Positions 29,832 to 37,807 of a stretch of DNA of 64,000 bases are shown piece by piece. The first letter of the stretch is position 1. The number at the start of each line of letters is the position of its first letter. This DNA is from Perlucidibaca aquatica. Lineage in GTDB: Bacteria > Pseudomonadota > Gammaproteobacteria > Pseudomonadales > Moraxellaceae. The notes under the pieces were generated by a model. It was not told the origin of the DNA. It worked only from the letters and a program-made list of their open reading frames with translations, and did no database searches. The stretch lies in contig NZ_LZDB01000002.1 in NCBI RefSeq assembly GCF_001676655.1, forward strand, positions 1 to 64,000, in the 5' to 3' direction. The position numbers and the translations under genes were made by a program.

Positions 29832-30554
29832 ATGGCCGAGGCCATTGTTGTTTCGTCACAATCGTTATTGCCAGCCACTTTGGCGGCCGGTGAGCATCAC
29901 CTGCTGTTAACAACCGCTACGTCTGTGATTGAGTTGGCGATCCACGTACCGAGTGTTCAAGCGGTCGGTTTGGCCTTGGTGTGTCACCCACATCCCTTAA
30001 TGGGCGGAACGTTTGAAAATAAAGTTGTCACCACGCTTGCGCGCACGTTCCGTGATCAACGTTTAATGGCCATTCGATTTAACTTTCGCGGCGTTGGGGC
30101 TAGCACGGGTCAGTTTGATCACGGGCAGGGTGAGCAGGACGATGCCTTGGTGGTGATGCGCTGGGCACAGCAGCAATTTCAATTGCCCTGGCGACTGTTG
30201 GCGGGATTCTCCTTTGGTGCTTTTGTGGCGTTGCGTGTGCACACCGCATTGGCGTCGAATAGCACGGTTGAGCCGCCACCGCTTCCACGACTCTGTTTGG
30301 TTGCGCCGCCGGTCACGCGCTTCGACTTGTCGGCAGCGTCCCTCGTCGAGGGTACGGAAGTGATCTACGGTGATGCAGATGAAGTGGTCGATCCGCAGGC
30401 GATCGCGCAATGGCTGCTTGCAGCAGGTGCGGGTGTCAGAATCACTACCGTGCCAGGGGCGGGCCACTTTTTCCACGGTCAGTTGGCGGTATTAAAGGGG
30501 TGGGCTCAACGAGTCTGCGAAAAATTGATGAATGCCAGTGAAGAGCAACGTTAA
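29832..30554 (+). CDS. Alpha/beta hydrolase
   Basis: The 240-residue protein is a compact serine hydrolase of the HPHPLMGGT type, often annotated as a dienelactone-hydrolase-like or CocE-like esterase. Motifs in order: CHPHPLMGGTFENKV, RFNFRGVGASTG, the nucleophile elbow GFSFG, the acid in YGDADEVVD and the histidine in GAGHFFHG. It is cytosolic. The frame runs back to a TTG at 29805, but CAGGAG followed by ATG at 29832 is the better start. zapE begins two bases after its stop. Confidence 0.85.
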   Translation: MAEAIVVSSQSLLPATLAAGEHHLLLTTATSVIELAIHVPSVQAVGLALVCHPHPLMGGTFENKVVTTLARTFRDQRLMAIRFNFRGVGASTGQFDHGQGEQDDALVVMRWAQQQFQLPWRLLAGFSFGAFVALRVHTALASNSTVEPPPLPRLCLVAPPVTRFDLSAASLVEGTEVIYGDADEVVDPQAIAQWLLAAGAGVRITTVPGAGHFFHGQLAVLKGWAQRVCEKLMNASEEQR

Positions 30555-30556
30555 GC

Positions 30557-31654
30557 ATGACGCCATTGCAGTGTTACGAGCGCGATATCGCGAGTGGTCA
30601 GTTTCAATTTGATCCGGCGCAGTCGGAAGCAGTGATTGCATTGACTGAGGTTCATGCGGCGCTGCAGCAGCGTTTTGACGTGGCTAAAAAAGTCCGTGGC
30701 CCGGCGCGCTTGCGAGAAATTAAGCGGCAGAAAGTCCCGGCTCAAGGCTTGTATCTGTGGGGCGGGGTGGGGCGGGGTAAAACCTACCTCATGGATTTGT
30801 TTTATGAGCAAATTCCGTTTCGCCGAAAGATGCGCGTGCACTTTCATCGCTTTATGCAGCGTGTGCATAAAGATTTGGCGGCCCTGCAAGGCACAAAAAA
30901 CCCCTTAACGGTTGTTGCCGAGCGTATACATGACGAAGCGGTGGTGATCTGCTTTGATGAGTTTTTTGTCACCGATATTGCCGATGCCATGATACTCGGC
31001 GGGTTGTTTGAGGCGTTGTTTGCTCGGGGGGTGACCTTGGTGGCAACGTCCAACATTGTGCCGGATCGTCTTTATGAGAATGGCCTGCAGCGGCAACGAT
31101 TTTTGCCGACTATCGCCATGGTTAAACAGTTCTGTCGTGTCTTAAATGTTGACTCTGGTGTGGACTATCGCTTGAGAGTGTTGGAGCAGGCGGAGTTGTA
31201 TCACTCGCCACTGGGGGATGCGGCAACACTGTCTTTAGCGAAATCGTTTCGCGAAATCACAATTGGCCAGCAGATTGTGCAAAGTCCTATTGACATTAAT
31301 GACCGCTCGGTCGAGGTTATGTCCCGCACCGACGATGTGCTCATGTGTCGTTTTTCGGAGCTGTGCGAAAAGCCCCGAAGCGCTCACGATTACATTGAGA
31401 TTGCGCGCGAATATCACTCGGTTGTGTTGGCAGATGTGCCGGCGCTGGGGGCGTCCAATGATGACGCTGCTCGCCGCTTCATCAATCTCGTCGACGAGTT
31501 TTACGACCGAAGTGTGAAGCTGATTATGTCTGCGGAGCTACCCATTCTTCAGCTTTACAGCGAAGGCCGGTTGAGTTTCGAGTTCCAGCGCACGCAAAGT
31601 CGACTGCAAGAAATGCAATCGCGAGACTATTTGGCGCGCGAACACCGCCCTTGA
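30557..31654 (+). CDS. zapE: Cell division ATPase ZapE (AFG1 family)
   Basis: ZapE is an AAA-type ATPase that interacts with FtsZ and helps constriction under stress; it is also linked to Oxa1/YidC-side membrane protein handling. The 365 residues carry Walker A GGVGRGKT (69-76), Walker B VICFDEFFV (near 130) and the AFG1-specific ATSNIVPDRLYENGLQR and FIPTI-like (RFLPTIAMVK) segments. The C-terminal FINLVDEFYDRSVKL motif is also typical. It is translationally coupled to the hydrolase. In Pseudomonas it also lies near rplM-rpsI. Confidence 0.95.
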   Translation: MTPLQCYERDIASGQFQFDPAQSEAVIALTEVHAALQQRFDVAKKVRGPARLREIKRQKVPAQGLYLWGGVGRGKTYLMDLFYEQIPFRRKMRVHFHRFMQRVHKDLAALQGTKNPLTVVAERIHDEAVVICFDEFFVTDIADAMILGGLFEALFARGVTLVATSNIVPDRLYENGLQRQRFLPTIAMVKQFCRVLNVDSGVDYRLRVLEQAELYHSPLGDAATLSLAKSFREITIGQQIVQSPIDINDRSVEVMSRTDDVLMCRFSELCEKPRSAHDYIEIAREYHSVVLADVPALGASNDDAARRFINLVDEFYDRSVKLIMSAELPILQLYSEGRLSFEFQRTQSRLQEMQSRDYLAREHRP

Positions 31655-31724
31655 GTTTTTACCGACTCTAAACAGCGGCGGCGCGGGCCTTGTACTACGC
31701 CAACCCACTATTTGGAGAAGAACC

Positions 31725-32864
31725 ATGATTCCACGCACCCTGTTTTCGCCCGAGCATGAAGGCTTTCGTGACACGTTGCGGAAGTTCCTAGAGAAAGAGT
31801 CCGTTCCGCATCACGCCCAGTGGGAAGAAGACGGTCAGGTTTCGCGAGAGCTATGGCTGAAAGCCGGCGAAAATGGGTTTCTATGCCCTACATTGCCAGA
31901 GGCTTACGGTGGGCCGGCAGCGGACTATCTCTACTCCATCATTGTCATGGAAGAGATTGCACGCATGGGTCAGAGCGGCATTGGCTGGGGGCTGCATACC
32001 GATATCGTCGCGCCGTACATCGAGCATTACGGCAACGAAGAGATGAAACTGCGCCTGCTACCGAAAATGGTTAGCGGTGACTTGATTGGTGCCATCGCCA
32101 TGACAGAGCCGGGCGGTGGGTCTGACTTGCAGGCAGTGAAAACGACCGCGATTGATCAGGGTGATCACTACTTGCTGAATGGGTCGAAAACCTTCATTAC
32201 CAATGGCCAGATGGCCGACATCGTTATTGTGGTTGCGAAAACAGACCCTTCGCAGGGTGCCAAAGGCATTTCGCTGTTTGTGGTCGAGCGCGGCATGCCT
32301 GGCTTTGAGCGTGGTCGTAACTTGCACAAAGTCGGGATGAAGGCTCAAGACACCTCTGAGCTGTTTTTTAATGACGTTAAAGTGCCCAAAGCCAACTTAA
32401 TTGGCGCCGAAGGCATGGGCTTTGTCTATCTAATGCAGGAATTGCCCCAGGAGCGTTTAGGCATTGCCGTTAACGCGGTGGCGCAGATGGAGGGCGCGTT
32501 GCAGCTGACCCTAGACTATGTGCGTGAGCGTAAAGCCTTTGGTAAGCGCGTCGGCGACTTCCAGAACACCCAGTATAAGTTAGCCGAGATCCACACCAAG
32601 ATTGAAGTGGCACGGACCTATGTTGACCGTTGTATTGAGCTGCATATGCAGAAGAAGCTGGATATTCAGAGTGCAGCTGCGGCAAAATACTGGGTAACCG
32701 ACCTGCAGTTCGAAGTGGCTGATGAATGTGTTCAGCTCTTTGGCGGCTATGGTTACATGTGGGAGTATCCGATTGCGCGTATGTGGGCAGATTGCCGCGT
32801 ACAGCGTATCTACGGTGGCACCAATGAGATCATGAAGGGCATTATTGCTCGCACACTGATCTAA
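31725..32864 (+). CDS. Acyl-CoA dehydrogenase, LCAD-like
   Basis: FAD-dependent acyl-CoA dehydrogenase of 379 residues that makes a trans-2-enoyl-CoA and passes electrons to ETF. The FAD-binding MTEPGGGSD and NGSKTFITNGQ motifs and the C-terminal QLFGGYGYMWEYPI are intact. The position that holds the catalytic glutamate in medium- and short-chain enzymes is Gly here (IYGGTNEIM), as in long-chain and isovaleryl types, where the base sits on helix G; a matching Glu lies in AVAQMEGALQL. So it should be active and LCAD-like. Ribosome site GGAGAAG precedes the ATG. An acyl-CoA dehydrogenase is also found here in Pseudomonas. Confidence 0.9.
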   Translation: MIPRTLFSPEHEGFRDTLRKFLEKESVPHHAQWEEDGQVSRELWLKAGENGFLCPTLPEAYGGPAADYLYSIIVMEEIARMGQSGIGWGLHTDIVAPYIEHYGNEEMKLRLLPKMVSGDLIGAIAMTEPGGGSDLQAVKTTAIDQGDHYLLNGSKTFITNGQMADIVIVVAKTDPSQGAKGISLFVVERGMPGFERGRNLHKVGMKAQDTSELFFNDVKVPKANLIGAEGMGFVYLMQELPQERLGIAVNAVAQMEGALQLTLDYVRERKAFGKRVGDFQNTQYKLAEIHTKIEVARTYVDRCIELHMQKKLDIQSAAAAKYWVTDLQFEVADECVQLFGGYGYMWEYPIARMWADCRVQRIYGGTNEIMKGIIARTLI

Positions 32865-32921
32865 TTGCGGCTCGTCTGAGTGCTTAAAGCGCCCAATCGA
32901 GAATTTTTATTCGCTTGGGCG

Positions 32922-32950
32922 TTGTCAAAGTCGAAGACCTTGGGTACTAT
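32922..32950 (+). promoter_or_regulatory. rplM-rpsI promoter
   Basis: TTGTCA (32922-32927) and TACTAT (32945-32950) are spaced by 17 bp, giving a start near 32957. A weak stem-loop, CGCCCAA/TTGGGCG at 32890-32921, ends just at the -35 box and might terminate the acyl-CoA dehydrogenase transcript, though it lacks a T-run. Confidence 0.65.
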
Positions 32951-32963
32951 TCGCGACCTCATT

Positions 32964-32989
32964 GCGACAGCCTGATTTTCAGGGGTCGC
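32964..32989 (+). promoter_or_regulatory. Stem-loop in the rplM leader, possible L13 autoregulatory site
   Basis: GCGAC (32964-32968) pairs with GTCGC (32985-32989), with an inner CCTG/CAGG stem. It begins a few bases after the predicted transcript start and ends 29 bases before the rplM ATG. The E. coli rplM-rpsI operon is controlled by L13 binding its own leader; this stem may be the counterpart, which is inference from position. Confidence 0.4.
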
Positions 32990-33018
32990 GGACTCTGTTT
33001 TTATGAAGGCATGTTGAC

Positions 33019-33447
33019 ATGAAGACTTTCAGTGCCAAGCCCGCAGACGTTAAGCGCGACTGGTTCGTCGTTGACGCAGACGGCAAGACTCTCGGTCGTT
33101 TAGCGACCGAAATTGCAAGCCGCCTGCGTGGCAAGCACAAGCCGGAGTTCACTCCGCACGTTGATACAGGCGACTACATCGTAGTTGTGAATGCCGCTAA
33201 AGTTGCTATTACTGGCAACAAGGCTCACGCCAAAGTTTACTGGCACCACACGGGTTTCCCCGGTGGTATCAAGGGCGTCAATTTCGAGAAGCTCATTGCT
33301 GCTAAGCCAGCTGCGCCAATCGAGATCGCTGTCCGTGGCATGTTGCCAAAAGGCCCATTGGGTCGCGACATGCTGAGCAAGCTGAAGGTTTACGGTGGCG
33401 CCGAGCACCCGCATTCTGCACAGCAGCCCAAAGAACTGATCATCTGA
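33019..33447 (+). CDS. rplM: 50S ribosomal protein L13
   Basis: L13 is an early-assembling large-subunit protein that binds 23S rRNA; 142 residues, the same as in E. coli. Recognisable segments are the start [39 protein letters not shown] and the C-terminal [20 protein letters not shown] region. rpsI follows by 10 bases, the universal L13-S9 pair, transcribed from 32922-32950. Confidence 0.99.
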   Translation: MKTFSAKPADVKRDWFVVDADGKTLGRLATEIASRLRGKHKPEFTPHVDTGDYIVVVNAAKVAITGNKAHAKVYWHHTGFPGGIKGVNFEKLIAAKPAAPIEIAVRGMLPKGPLGRDMLSKLKVYGGAEHPHSAQQPKELII

Positions 33448-33457
33448 GCTGAATGCT

Positions 33458-33844
33458 ATGACAACAAATTACGGAACAGGCCGTCGTAAGACAGCTACTG
33501 CACGCGTTTTCATCAGCCCAGGCACTGGCAACATTGTTGTCAATGACCGTCCGCTGGATACCTATTTTGGTCGCGAAACTGCGCGTATGGTTGTTCGTCA
33601 GCCACTCGAGTTGGTTGAGCTGCTGACCAAGTTTGACATCAAAGTTACTGTCGCTGGCGGCGGTATCGGTGGTCAAGCTGGCGCAATCCGTCACGGCATT
33701 ACCCGTGCGCTGGTTGAGTACAACGAAGAGCTGAAGTCGCCGCTGCGTAAGGCTGGCTTCGTGACTCGTGATGCCCGTGAAGTTGAGCGTAAGAAGCTCG
33801 GCCTGCGTAAAGCACGTAAGCGTCCACAGTACTCCAAGCGTTAA
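33458..33844 (+). CDS. rpsI: 30S ribosomal protein S9
   Basis: S9 lies in the small-subunit head, with its basic C-terminal tail reaching the P-site tRNA. The 128 residues include [13 protein letters not shown] at the start, [17 protein letters not shown] in the middle and the conserved tail ending RPQYSKR, whose terminal Lys-Arg contacts tRNA. It ends the rplM-rpsI operon; tRNA-Gln follows after 27 bases and may share the transcript, since no terminator separates them. Confidence 0.99.
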   Translation: MTTNYGTGRRKTATARVFISPGTGNIVVNDRPLDTYFGRETARMVVRQPLELVELLTKFDIKVTVAGGGIGGQAGAIRHGITRALVEYNEELKSPLRKAGFVTRDAREVERKKLGLRKARKRPQYSKR

Positions 33845-33871
33845 TATTGGCCGCCTTAGGGCGGCTAATAG

Positions 33872-33945
33872 TGGGGAATCGTCTAACGGTAGGACTACGG
33901 TCTCTGACACCGTCTGTCTAGGTTCGAATCCTAGTTCCCCAGCCA
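33872..33945 (+). tRNA. tRNA-Gln (anticodon CTG)
   Basis: A 74-base cloverleaf with encoded CCA. The acceptor stem TGGGGAA pairs with TTCCCCA, giving the weak U1-A72 first pair characteristic of glutamine tRNAs, with discriminator G. The anticodon stem is ACGGT/ACCGT around loop ctCTGac, reading CAG codons. It lies between rpsI and petA and is followed immediately by a terminator. Confidence 0.95.
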
Positions 33946-33949
33946 ATTT

Positions 33950-33981
33950 AAAAGCCCAAGACCTTTGTCTTGGGCTTTTTT
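33950..33981 (+). terminator. Terminator after tRNA-Gln
   Basis: AAGCCCAAGA (33952-33961) and TCTTGGGCTT (33968-33977) form a perfect 10-bp stem over a six-base loop and run into six Ts. It ends the rplM-rpsI-tRNA-Gln transcript and separates it from petABC. Confidence 0.93.
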
Positions 33982-34052
33982 GTTTCTCAGGATGTTTGTA
34001 TTTCATCCGGACAAACCCCATGCAATACGGCTGTTTCAGGCGATCAATTACC

Positions 34053-34081
34053 TTGTCAGTGGTAGGTGATTTCATTACCAT
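34053..34081 (+). promoter_or_regulatory. petABC promoter
   Basis: TTGTCA (34053-34058) and TACCAT (34076-34081) are separated by 17 bp, the same -35 and spacing as the rplM promoter. The start would be near 34088. The leader then holds an imperfect hairpin, CCGAAATGC (about 34103-34111) with GCATTTTCGG (about 34123-34132), before the ribosome site of petA. Confidence 0.55.
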
Positions 34082-34162
34082 TACTCGGTTTTCTAAGCAG
34101 AGCCGAAATGCCCGTCTTGCGTGCATTTTCGGTGGCCATTAGCTGATTCGGAGAGTGCGTCA

Positions 34163-34753
34163 ATGAGTACTGACGGCGTAAATGTTGATCGCCGGCGCCT
34201 GTTGATTGGTGCCACTGCAGCCATGGGCGCAGTTGGCGTCGCAGCGGCTGCGGTTCCCTTTGTAAAGTCCTGGAACCCAAGCGCCAAAGCAAAAGCCGCG
34301 GGGGCATCGGTCAAGGCCGATATCAGCCAACTTGAAGTTGGCCAGCGTGCGGTCTTCGAGTGGCGCGGTAAGCCGGTTTGGGTTGTGCGACGCACGCCAC
34401 AAATGCTGGCTGACCTTCCGAAAAATGATGCGGATCTGAAAGATCCTACGTCGTCGGAAGAAGGGCAGCAGCCAGAGTACGCACGCAATGCGGTGCGCTC
34501 TATCAAGCCTGAGTTTCTGATTCTGACGGGTATTTGTACGCACTTGGGCTGCTCGCCGTTGTTTAGGCCTGAAGTTGCTGCAGCCGATCTCGGCGCGGAT
34601 TGGAAAGGCGGCTTCTTCTGCCCTTGCCACGGCTCGCGTTTTGATTTGGCCGGTCGCGTTTTTAACAATGTGCCTGCGCCGACGAACTTGGTGGTTCCGC
34701 CCCATATGTATGAGTCGGATGCAATCGTGATCATTGGCGAGGAGAAAGCATAA
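34163..34753 (+). CDS. petA: Ubiquinol-cytochrome c reductase Rieske iron-sulfur subunit
   Basis: The Rieske protein of the bc1 complex carries a [2Fe-2S] cluster that takes the first electron from ubiquinol on the periplasmic side. The 196 residues begin with a twin-arginine region (DRRRLLIGATAAMG) that doubles as the membrane anchor (about 12-34). Cluster ligands are Cys125 and His127 in CTHLGC and Cys153 and His156 in CPCHGS, with the Cys130-Cys155 disulfide. The frame begins upstream at 34121; ATG 34163 has GGAGAG before it and gives the proper TAT signal. Its stop overlaps the petB start (TAATG). Confidence 0.96.
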   Translation: MSTDGVNVDRRRLLIGATAAMGAVGVAAAAVPFVKSWNPSAKAKAAGASVKADISQLEVGQRAVFEWRGKPVWVVRRTPQMLADLPKNDADLKDPTSSEEGQQPEYARNAVRSIKPEFLILTGICTHLGCSPLFRPEVAAADLGADWKGGFFCPCHGSRFDLAGRVFNNVPAPTNLVVPPHMYESDAIVIIGEEKA

Positions 34754-35985
34754 TGGCCAATATCGGCAAAAGCTTGATGGGCTGGGTGGATGCGCGCTTC
34801 CCCGCGACTGAAACTTACGAATATCACATGTCGAAGTATTACGCCCCGAAGAACTTCAACTTCTGGTACTTCTTCGGCGTGCTGTCCATGATCGTGCTGG
34901 TCAATCAGCTGGTCACCGGCATTTGGCTCACGATGTCCTACAACCCATCGGGTGAAGGCGCATTTGACTCCATCGAATACATCATGCGTGATGTGGAATA
35001 CGGTTGGTTGTTGCGCTACATGCACTCGACGGGCGCGTCGGCGTTCTTTGTGGTGGTTTATCTGCACATGTTCCGTGGCTTGCTCTACGGTTCGTACAAA
35101 AAGCCACGCGAGCTGGTGTGGTTGTTCGGTATGGCCATCTACTTGGCACTGATGGCTGAAGGCTTCTTCGGCTACCTGCTGCCTTGGGGCAACATGTCGT
35201 ACTGGGGTGCTCAGGTTATTCTGAACTTGGCTGGCGCTGTACCTGTTGTGGGTGAAGAGCTGGTGACTTGGGTGCGTGGCGATTACCTGATTTCGGGTAT
35301 TACGCTGAACCGCTTCTTCGCGCTGCACGTGGTCGCGATTCCGTTGGTGCTAGTGGCGCTGGTGTTTATGCACTTGGTCGCTCTGCATCACGTGGGTTCC
35401 AACAACCCTGACGGCGTTGACATCAAGAAAGTGAAAGATGAAAACGGCATCCCGTTGGATGGCGTGCCGTTCCACCCTTACTACACCGTTCATGATTTGG
35501 TGGGCATTGTGGTGTTCTTGGCAGCGTTTAGCGCGGTCTTGTTTTTCTTCCCAGACGGTGGCGGCTACTTCCTGGAGCGTCCGAACTTTGAGCCGGCGAA
35601 CCCCCTGAAAACGCCCGAGCACATTGCACCGGTTTGGTACTACACCCCTTACTACGCGATTTTGCGTGCGGTGCCGTCGAAGCTTGGTGGTGTGATTGCC
35701 ATGGGCGCTGCCATTGCTATCCTGTTTGTGTTGCCTTGGCTGGATAAGAGCCCAGTCAAGTCCATGCGCTACAAGGGTACGCAGAGCAAGATCTGGTTGG
35801 GCTTGTTCGTGGTCAGCTTTATCGGTCTGGGTTACCTGGGTGCGGTACCTTCTGACCCCATTAAAACGATGATTTCGCAGATTCTGACGATCATTTACTT
35901 CTTGTTCTTCTTACTCATGCCGTTCTACACCTCGATGGAGACGGTCAAAGCCGTACCTGACCGTGTCACAGGGGGAGCACACTGA
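34753..35985 (+). CDS. petB: Cytochrome b of the bc1 complex
   Basis: Cytochrome b carries hemes bL and bH and both quinone sites of the bc1 complex. The 410-residue protein has eight hydrophobic spans. Heme-ligand histidines are visible as pairs in the second and fourth spans (LLRYMHSTGASAFF and VVYLHMFRGLLYG; FFALHVVAIPLVL and FMHLVALHHVGSNNP). The Qo-site region has the PEWY-equivalent PVWYYTPYYAILRA. Start overlaps the petA stop and its stop overlaps the petC start (TGATG), so the three subunits are made together. Confidence 0.98.
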   Translation: MANIGKSLMGWVDARFPATETYEYHMSKYYAPKNFNFWYFFGVLSMIVLVNQLVTGIWLTMSYNPSGEGAFDSIEYIMRDVEYGWLLRYMHSTGASAFFVVVYLHMFRGLLYGSYKKPRELVWLFGMAIYLALMAEGFFGYLLPWGNMSYWGAQVILNLAGAVPVVGEELVTWVRGDYLISGITLNRFFALHVVAIPLVLVALVFMHLVALHHVGSNNPDGVDIKKVKDENGIPLDGVPFHPYYTVHDLVGIVVFLAAFSAVLFFFPDGGGYFLERPNFEPANPLKTPEHIAPVWYYTPYYAILRAVPSKLGGVIAMGAAIAILFVLPWLDKSPVKSMRYKGTQSKIWLGLFVVSFIGLGYLGAVPSDPIKTMISQILTIIYFLFFLLMPFYTSMETVKAVPDRVTGGAH

Positions 35986-36653
35986 TGAAAAAGCTGATTC
36001 TTGCCCTTTGTCTGGTTTTCGCTCCCTCGTGGGTCTTGGCCTCGGGTGGCGGCGGTTGCGGTGAGTTGCATGAGTGCGAAAAAGCTCCCGTTGACTTGCG
36101 CAACAAGGAGTCACTGCAGCACGGTGCTCAACTCTTTTTGAGTTACTGCTCGGGCTGCCACAGCGCCAAGTATCTTCGTTATGAGCGTATGGCTCAGGAC
36201 TTAGATATTGAGCCTAAGCTGGTTGAGAAGTACATGATGTTTGCGGCGGACAAGATCGGTGATCCGATTGACCCCAAAGTAAATCAAAAGGATCAGGCGA
36301 AGTGGTTCGGTAATGCACCACCTGACCTGTCCTTGGAAACACGTTTCCGCTCACCCGATTGGGTTTATACCTACCTGTTGAACTTCTATCCCGATGACAA
36401 GCGTCCTTGGGGTGTGAACAACCGTGTCTTCAAGGACGTAGGTATGCCACACGTTTTGGATCCGCTGGAGCAGCAGTTAGGCCCAGAGGAGTTTGAAGCG
36501 GCCGTGGGCGACCTGGTCAATTTCATGACTTACATGGCTGAGCCTAGCCGTGTGACACGTGAGAGCATGGGTGTTTGGGTGCTGTTGTTCTTGGCGCTGC
36601 TGATGGTGCCAGTGTACTTGCTCAATAAAGAGTTTTGGAAAGACGTCAAATAA
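35985..36653 (+). CDS. petC: Cytochrome c1 of the bc1 complex
   Basis: Cytochrome c1 receives electrons from the Rieske protein and hands them to soluble cytochrome c in the periplasm. The 222 residues have a Sec signal (1-19), the heme motif CSGCH at 55-59, conserved NAPPDLSLETRFRSPDWVYT broken across the middle, the methionine region MPHVL, and a C-terminal anchor (about 196-214). Ends with FWKDVK. It is the last gene of the petABC operon and is followed by two hairpin terminators. Confidence 0.97.
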   Translation: MKKLILALCLVFAPSWVLASGGGGCGELHECEKAPVDLRNKESLQHGAQLFLSYCSGCHSAKYLRYERMAQDLDIEPKLVEKYMMFAADKIGDPIDPKVNQKDQAKWFGNAPPDLSLETRFRSPDWVYTYLLNFYPDDKRPWGVNNRVFKDVGMPHVLDPLEQQLGPEEFEAAVGDLVNFMTYMAEPSRVTRESMGVWVLLFLALLMVPVYLLNKEFWKDVK

Positions 36654-36656
36654 GCT

Positions 36657-36688
36657 AGTCGGCTGCACATGCCGTGCAGTCGGCTTTT
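36657..36688 (+). terminator. First terminator after petABC
   Basis: A 12-bp stem with two G-U pairs (36657-36668 with 36674-36685) and four Ts, four bases after the petC stop codon. Confidence 0.75.
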
Positions 36689-36691
36689 GAC

Positions 36692-36736
36692 AAAGGGGGA
36701 CGTCTAAACGGGCGTCGCCCTTTTGTCTTTTTTGTT
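36692..36736 (+). terminator. Second terminator between petC and sspA
   Basis: AAAGGGGGACG (36692-36702) pairs with CGTCGCCCTTT (36713-36723) with one mismatch, followed by a T-rich run (ttttgtcttttttg). In tandem with the first hairpin it isolates petABC from sspAB. It ends only 18 bases before the sspA ATG, so the sspA transcript either reads through it or starts very close. Confidence 0.7.
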
Positions 36737-36753
36737 GTTAGGAGGGTTTCATC

Positions 36754-37392
36754 ATGGCAACCGCTGCGCGTCGCGCCTCAATGACGTTTTATTCGGATGC
36801 TGCCGATCATTACAGTCACCGTGTCCGCATTGTTTTAGCGGAAAAAGGTGTTTCTGTTGATGTCATCAATGTGCGAGACAATAATCGCCCTGCGGACTTA
36901 GCAGATTTGAATCCGTACAACCAGCTTCCCGTTCTCGTGGATCGTGAGCTCTCGTTGTACGAAACCAAGATCATGATGGAATACCTCGACGAGCGTTTTC
37001 CGCACCCGCCTTTATTGCCGGTTTATCCTGTGGCGCGTGCTCAGGCTCGACTGCTGGCCTATCGTATCGAGCGCGACTGGTGCGCCTTGGTGGATGCAGC
37101 CTTGACAAGTAAGGGCAAGGAGCTGGTTATTCAGAAGGCGCGTAAAGATTTGCGTGACAGCCTGATTACCATTGCGCCGATTTTCCAAGAAAAAGCGTTC
37201 TTTATGAGCGATGAGTTCTCATTGCTGGATTGCATGTTGGCGCCCATCCTGTGGCGTTTGCCGATTCTCGGCATTGATCTGCCCGAAAAAGCCTGTGCCC
37301 CGATGTTGCGTTACATGGATCGTATCTTCCGTCGTGATGGCTTCTTGGCTAGCTTGACGGATGTCGAGCGAGACATGCGTCGCGGAGGCTAA
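36754..37392 (+). CDS. sspA: Stringent starvation protein A
   Basis: SspA is a GST-fold protein without GST activity that binds sigma-70 RNA polymerase and redirects transcription in stationary phase and stress. The length of 212 equals E. coli SspA. Typical features: [23 protein letters not shown] at the start of the thioredoxin fold, [18 protein letters not shown], and the [15 protein letters not shown] segment whose surface pocket (Pro/His) contacts polymerase. Ribosome site TAGGAGG precedes the ATG. sspB follows after three bases. Confidence 0.96.
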   Translation: MATAARRASMTFYSDAADHYSHRVRIVLAEKGVSVDVINVRDNNRPADLADLNPYNQLPVLVDRELSLYETKIMMEYLDERFPHPPLLPVYPVARAQARLLAYRIERDWCALVDAALTSKGKELVIQKARKDLRDSLITIAPIFQEKAFFMSDEFSLLDCMLAPILWRLPILGIDLPEKACAPMLRYMDRIFRRDGFLASLTDVERDMRRGG

Positions 37393-37395
37393 GCG

Positions 37396-37806
37396 ATGTC
37401 GTTGAAGGGTACGCGTCCCTACTTGGTGCGGGCATTGAATGAATGGATTTTAGATCAAGGCTGGACGCCGTATTTATTGGTCAATGCCCAGTGGCCCCAA
37501 GTGCAGGTGCCTGAGGCATTTGTTGAAGACGGCCGGATCGTGTTGAACATCAATCCGTCTGCGGTTCGTGAGCTGCAGCTGAACAATCATGAAGTGACTT
37601 TTTCAGCACGCTTCGCGGGCTCGCCTCAGTGGGTTCAAGTGCCCATCGGTGCGGTCTTGGGGATTTATGCGCGAGAAAATGGCGACGGCTTATTCTTTGA
37701 TGAGGATGAGTACACGCCAGATTCGGCGCCAACCGCTGACGTGAAGGCGGCTGAGTTACCTAAAAAGGAAACTAAGCCACGCCCCAGTCTGCGTGTAGTG
37801 AAATAA
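37396..37806 (+). CDS. sspB: ClpXP protease specificity-enhancing factor SspB
   Basis: SspB binds ssrA-tagged peptides released from stalled ribosomes and delivers them to ClpXP. The 136 residues hold the peptide-binding domain (about 5-105; RPYLVRALNEWILDQGWTPY and LNINPSAVRELQLNNHEVTFSARF are typical when read through), a linker of acidic residues and a basic C-terminal tail ending RPSLRVVK, which is the ClpX-docking motif. The pairing with sspA, three bases upstream, is standard. Confidence 0.96.
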   Translation: MSLKGTRPYLVRALNEWILDQGWTPYLLVNAQWPQVQVPEAFVEDGRIVLNINPSAVRELQLNNHEVTFSARFAGSPQWVQVPIGAVLGIYARENGDGLFFDEDEYTPDSAPTADVKAAELPKKETKPRPSLRVVK

Positions 37807-37807
37807 A

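Noticed and set aside
34093-35328. A 411-codon minus-strand frame opposite petA and petB
   Set aside because: It lies wholly antisense to two clear bc1 genes, is rich in His, Arg and Gln as such shadows are, and has no start signal.
36687-36692. A perfect TTGACA between petC and sspA
   Set aside because: No -10 box lies 16-18 bp downstream; the TTGACA is created by the T-run of the first terminator and the next bases.
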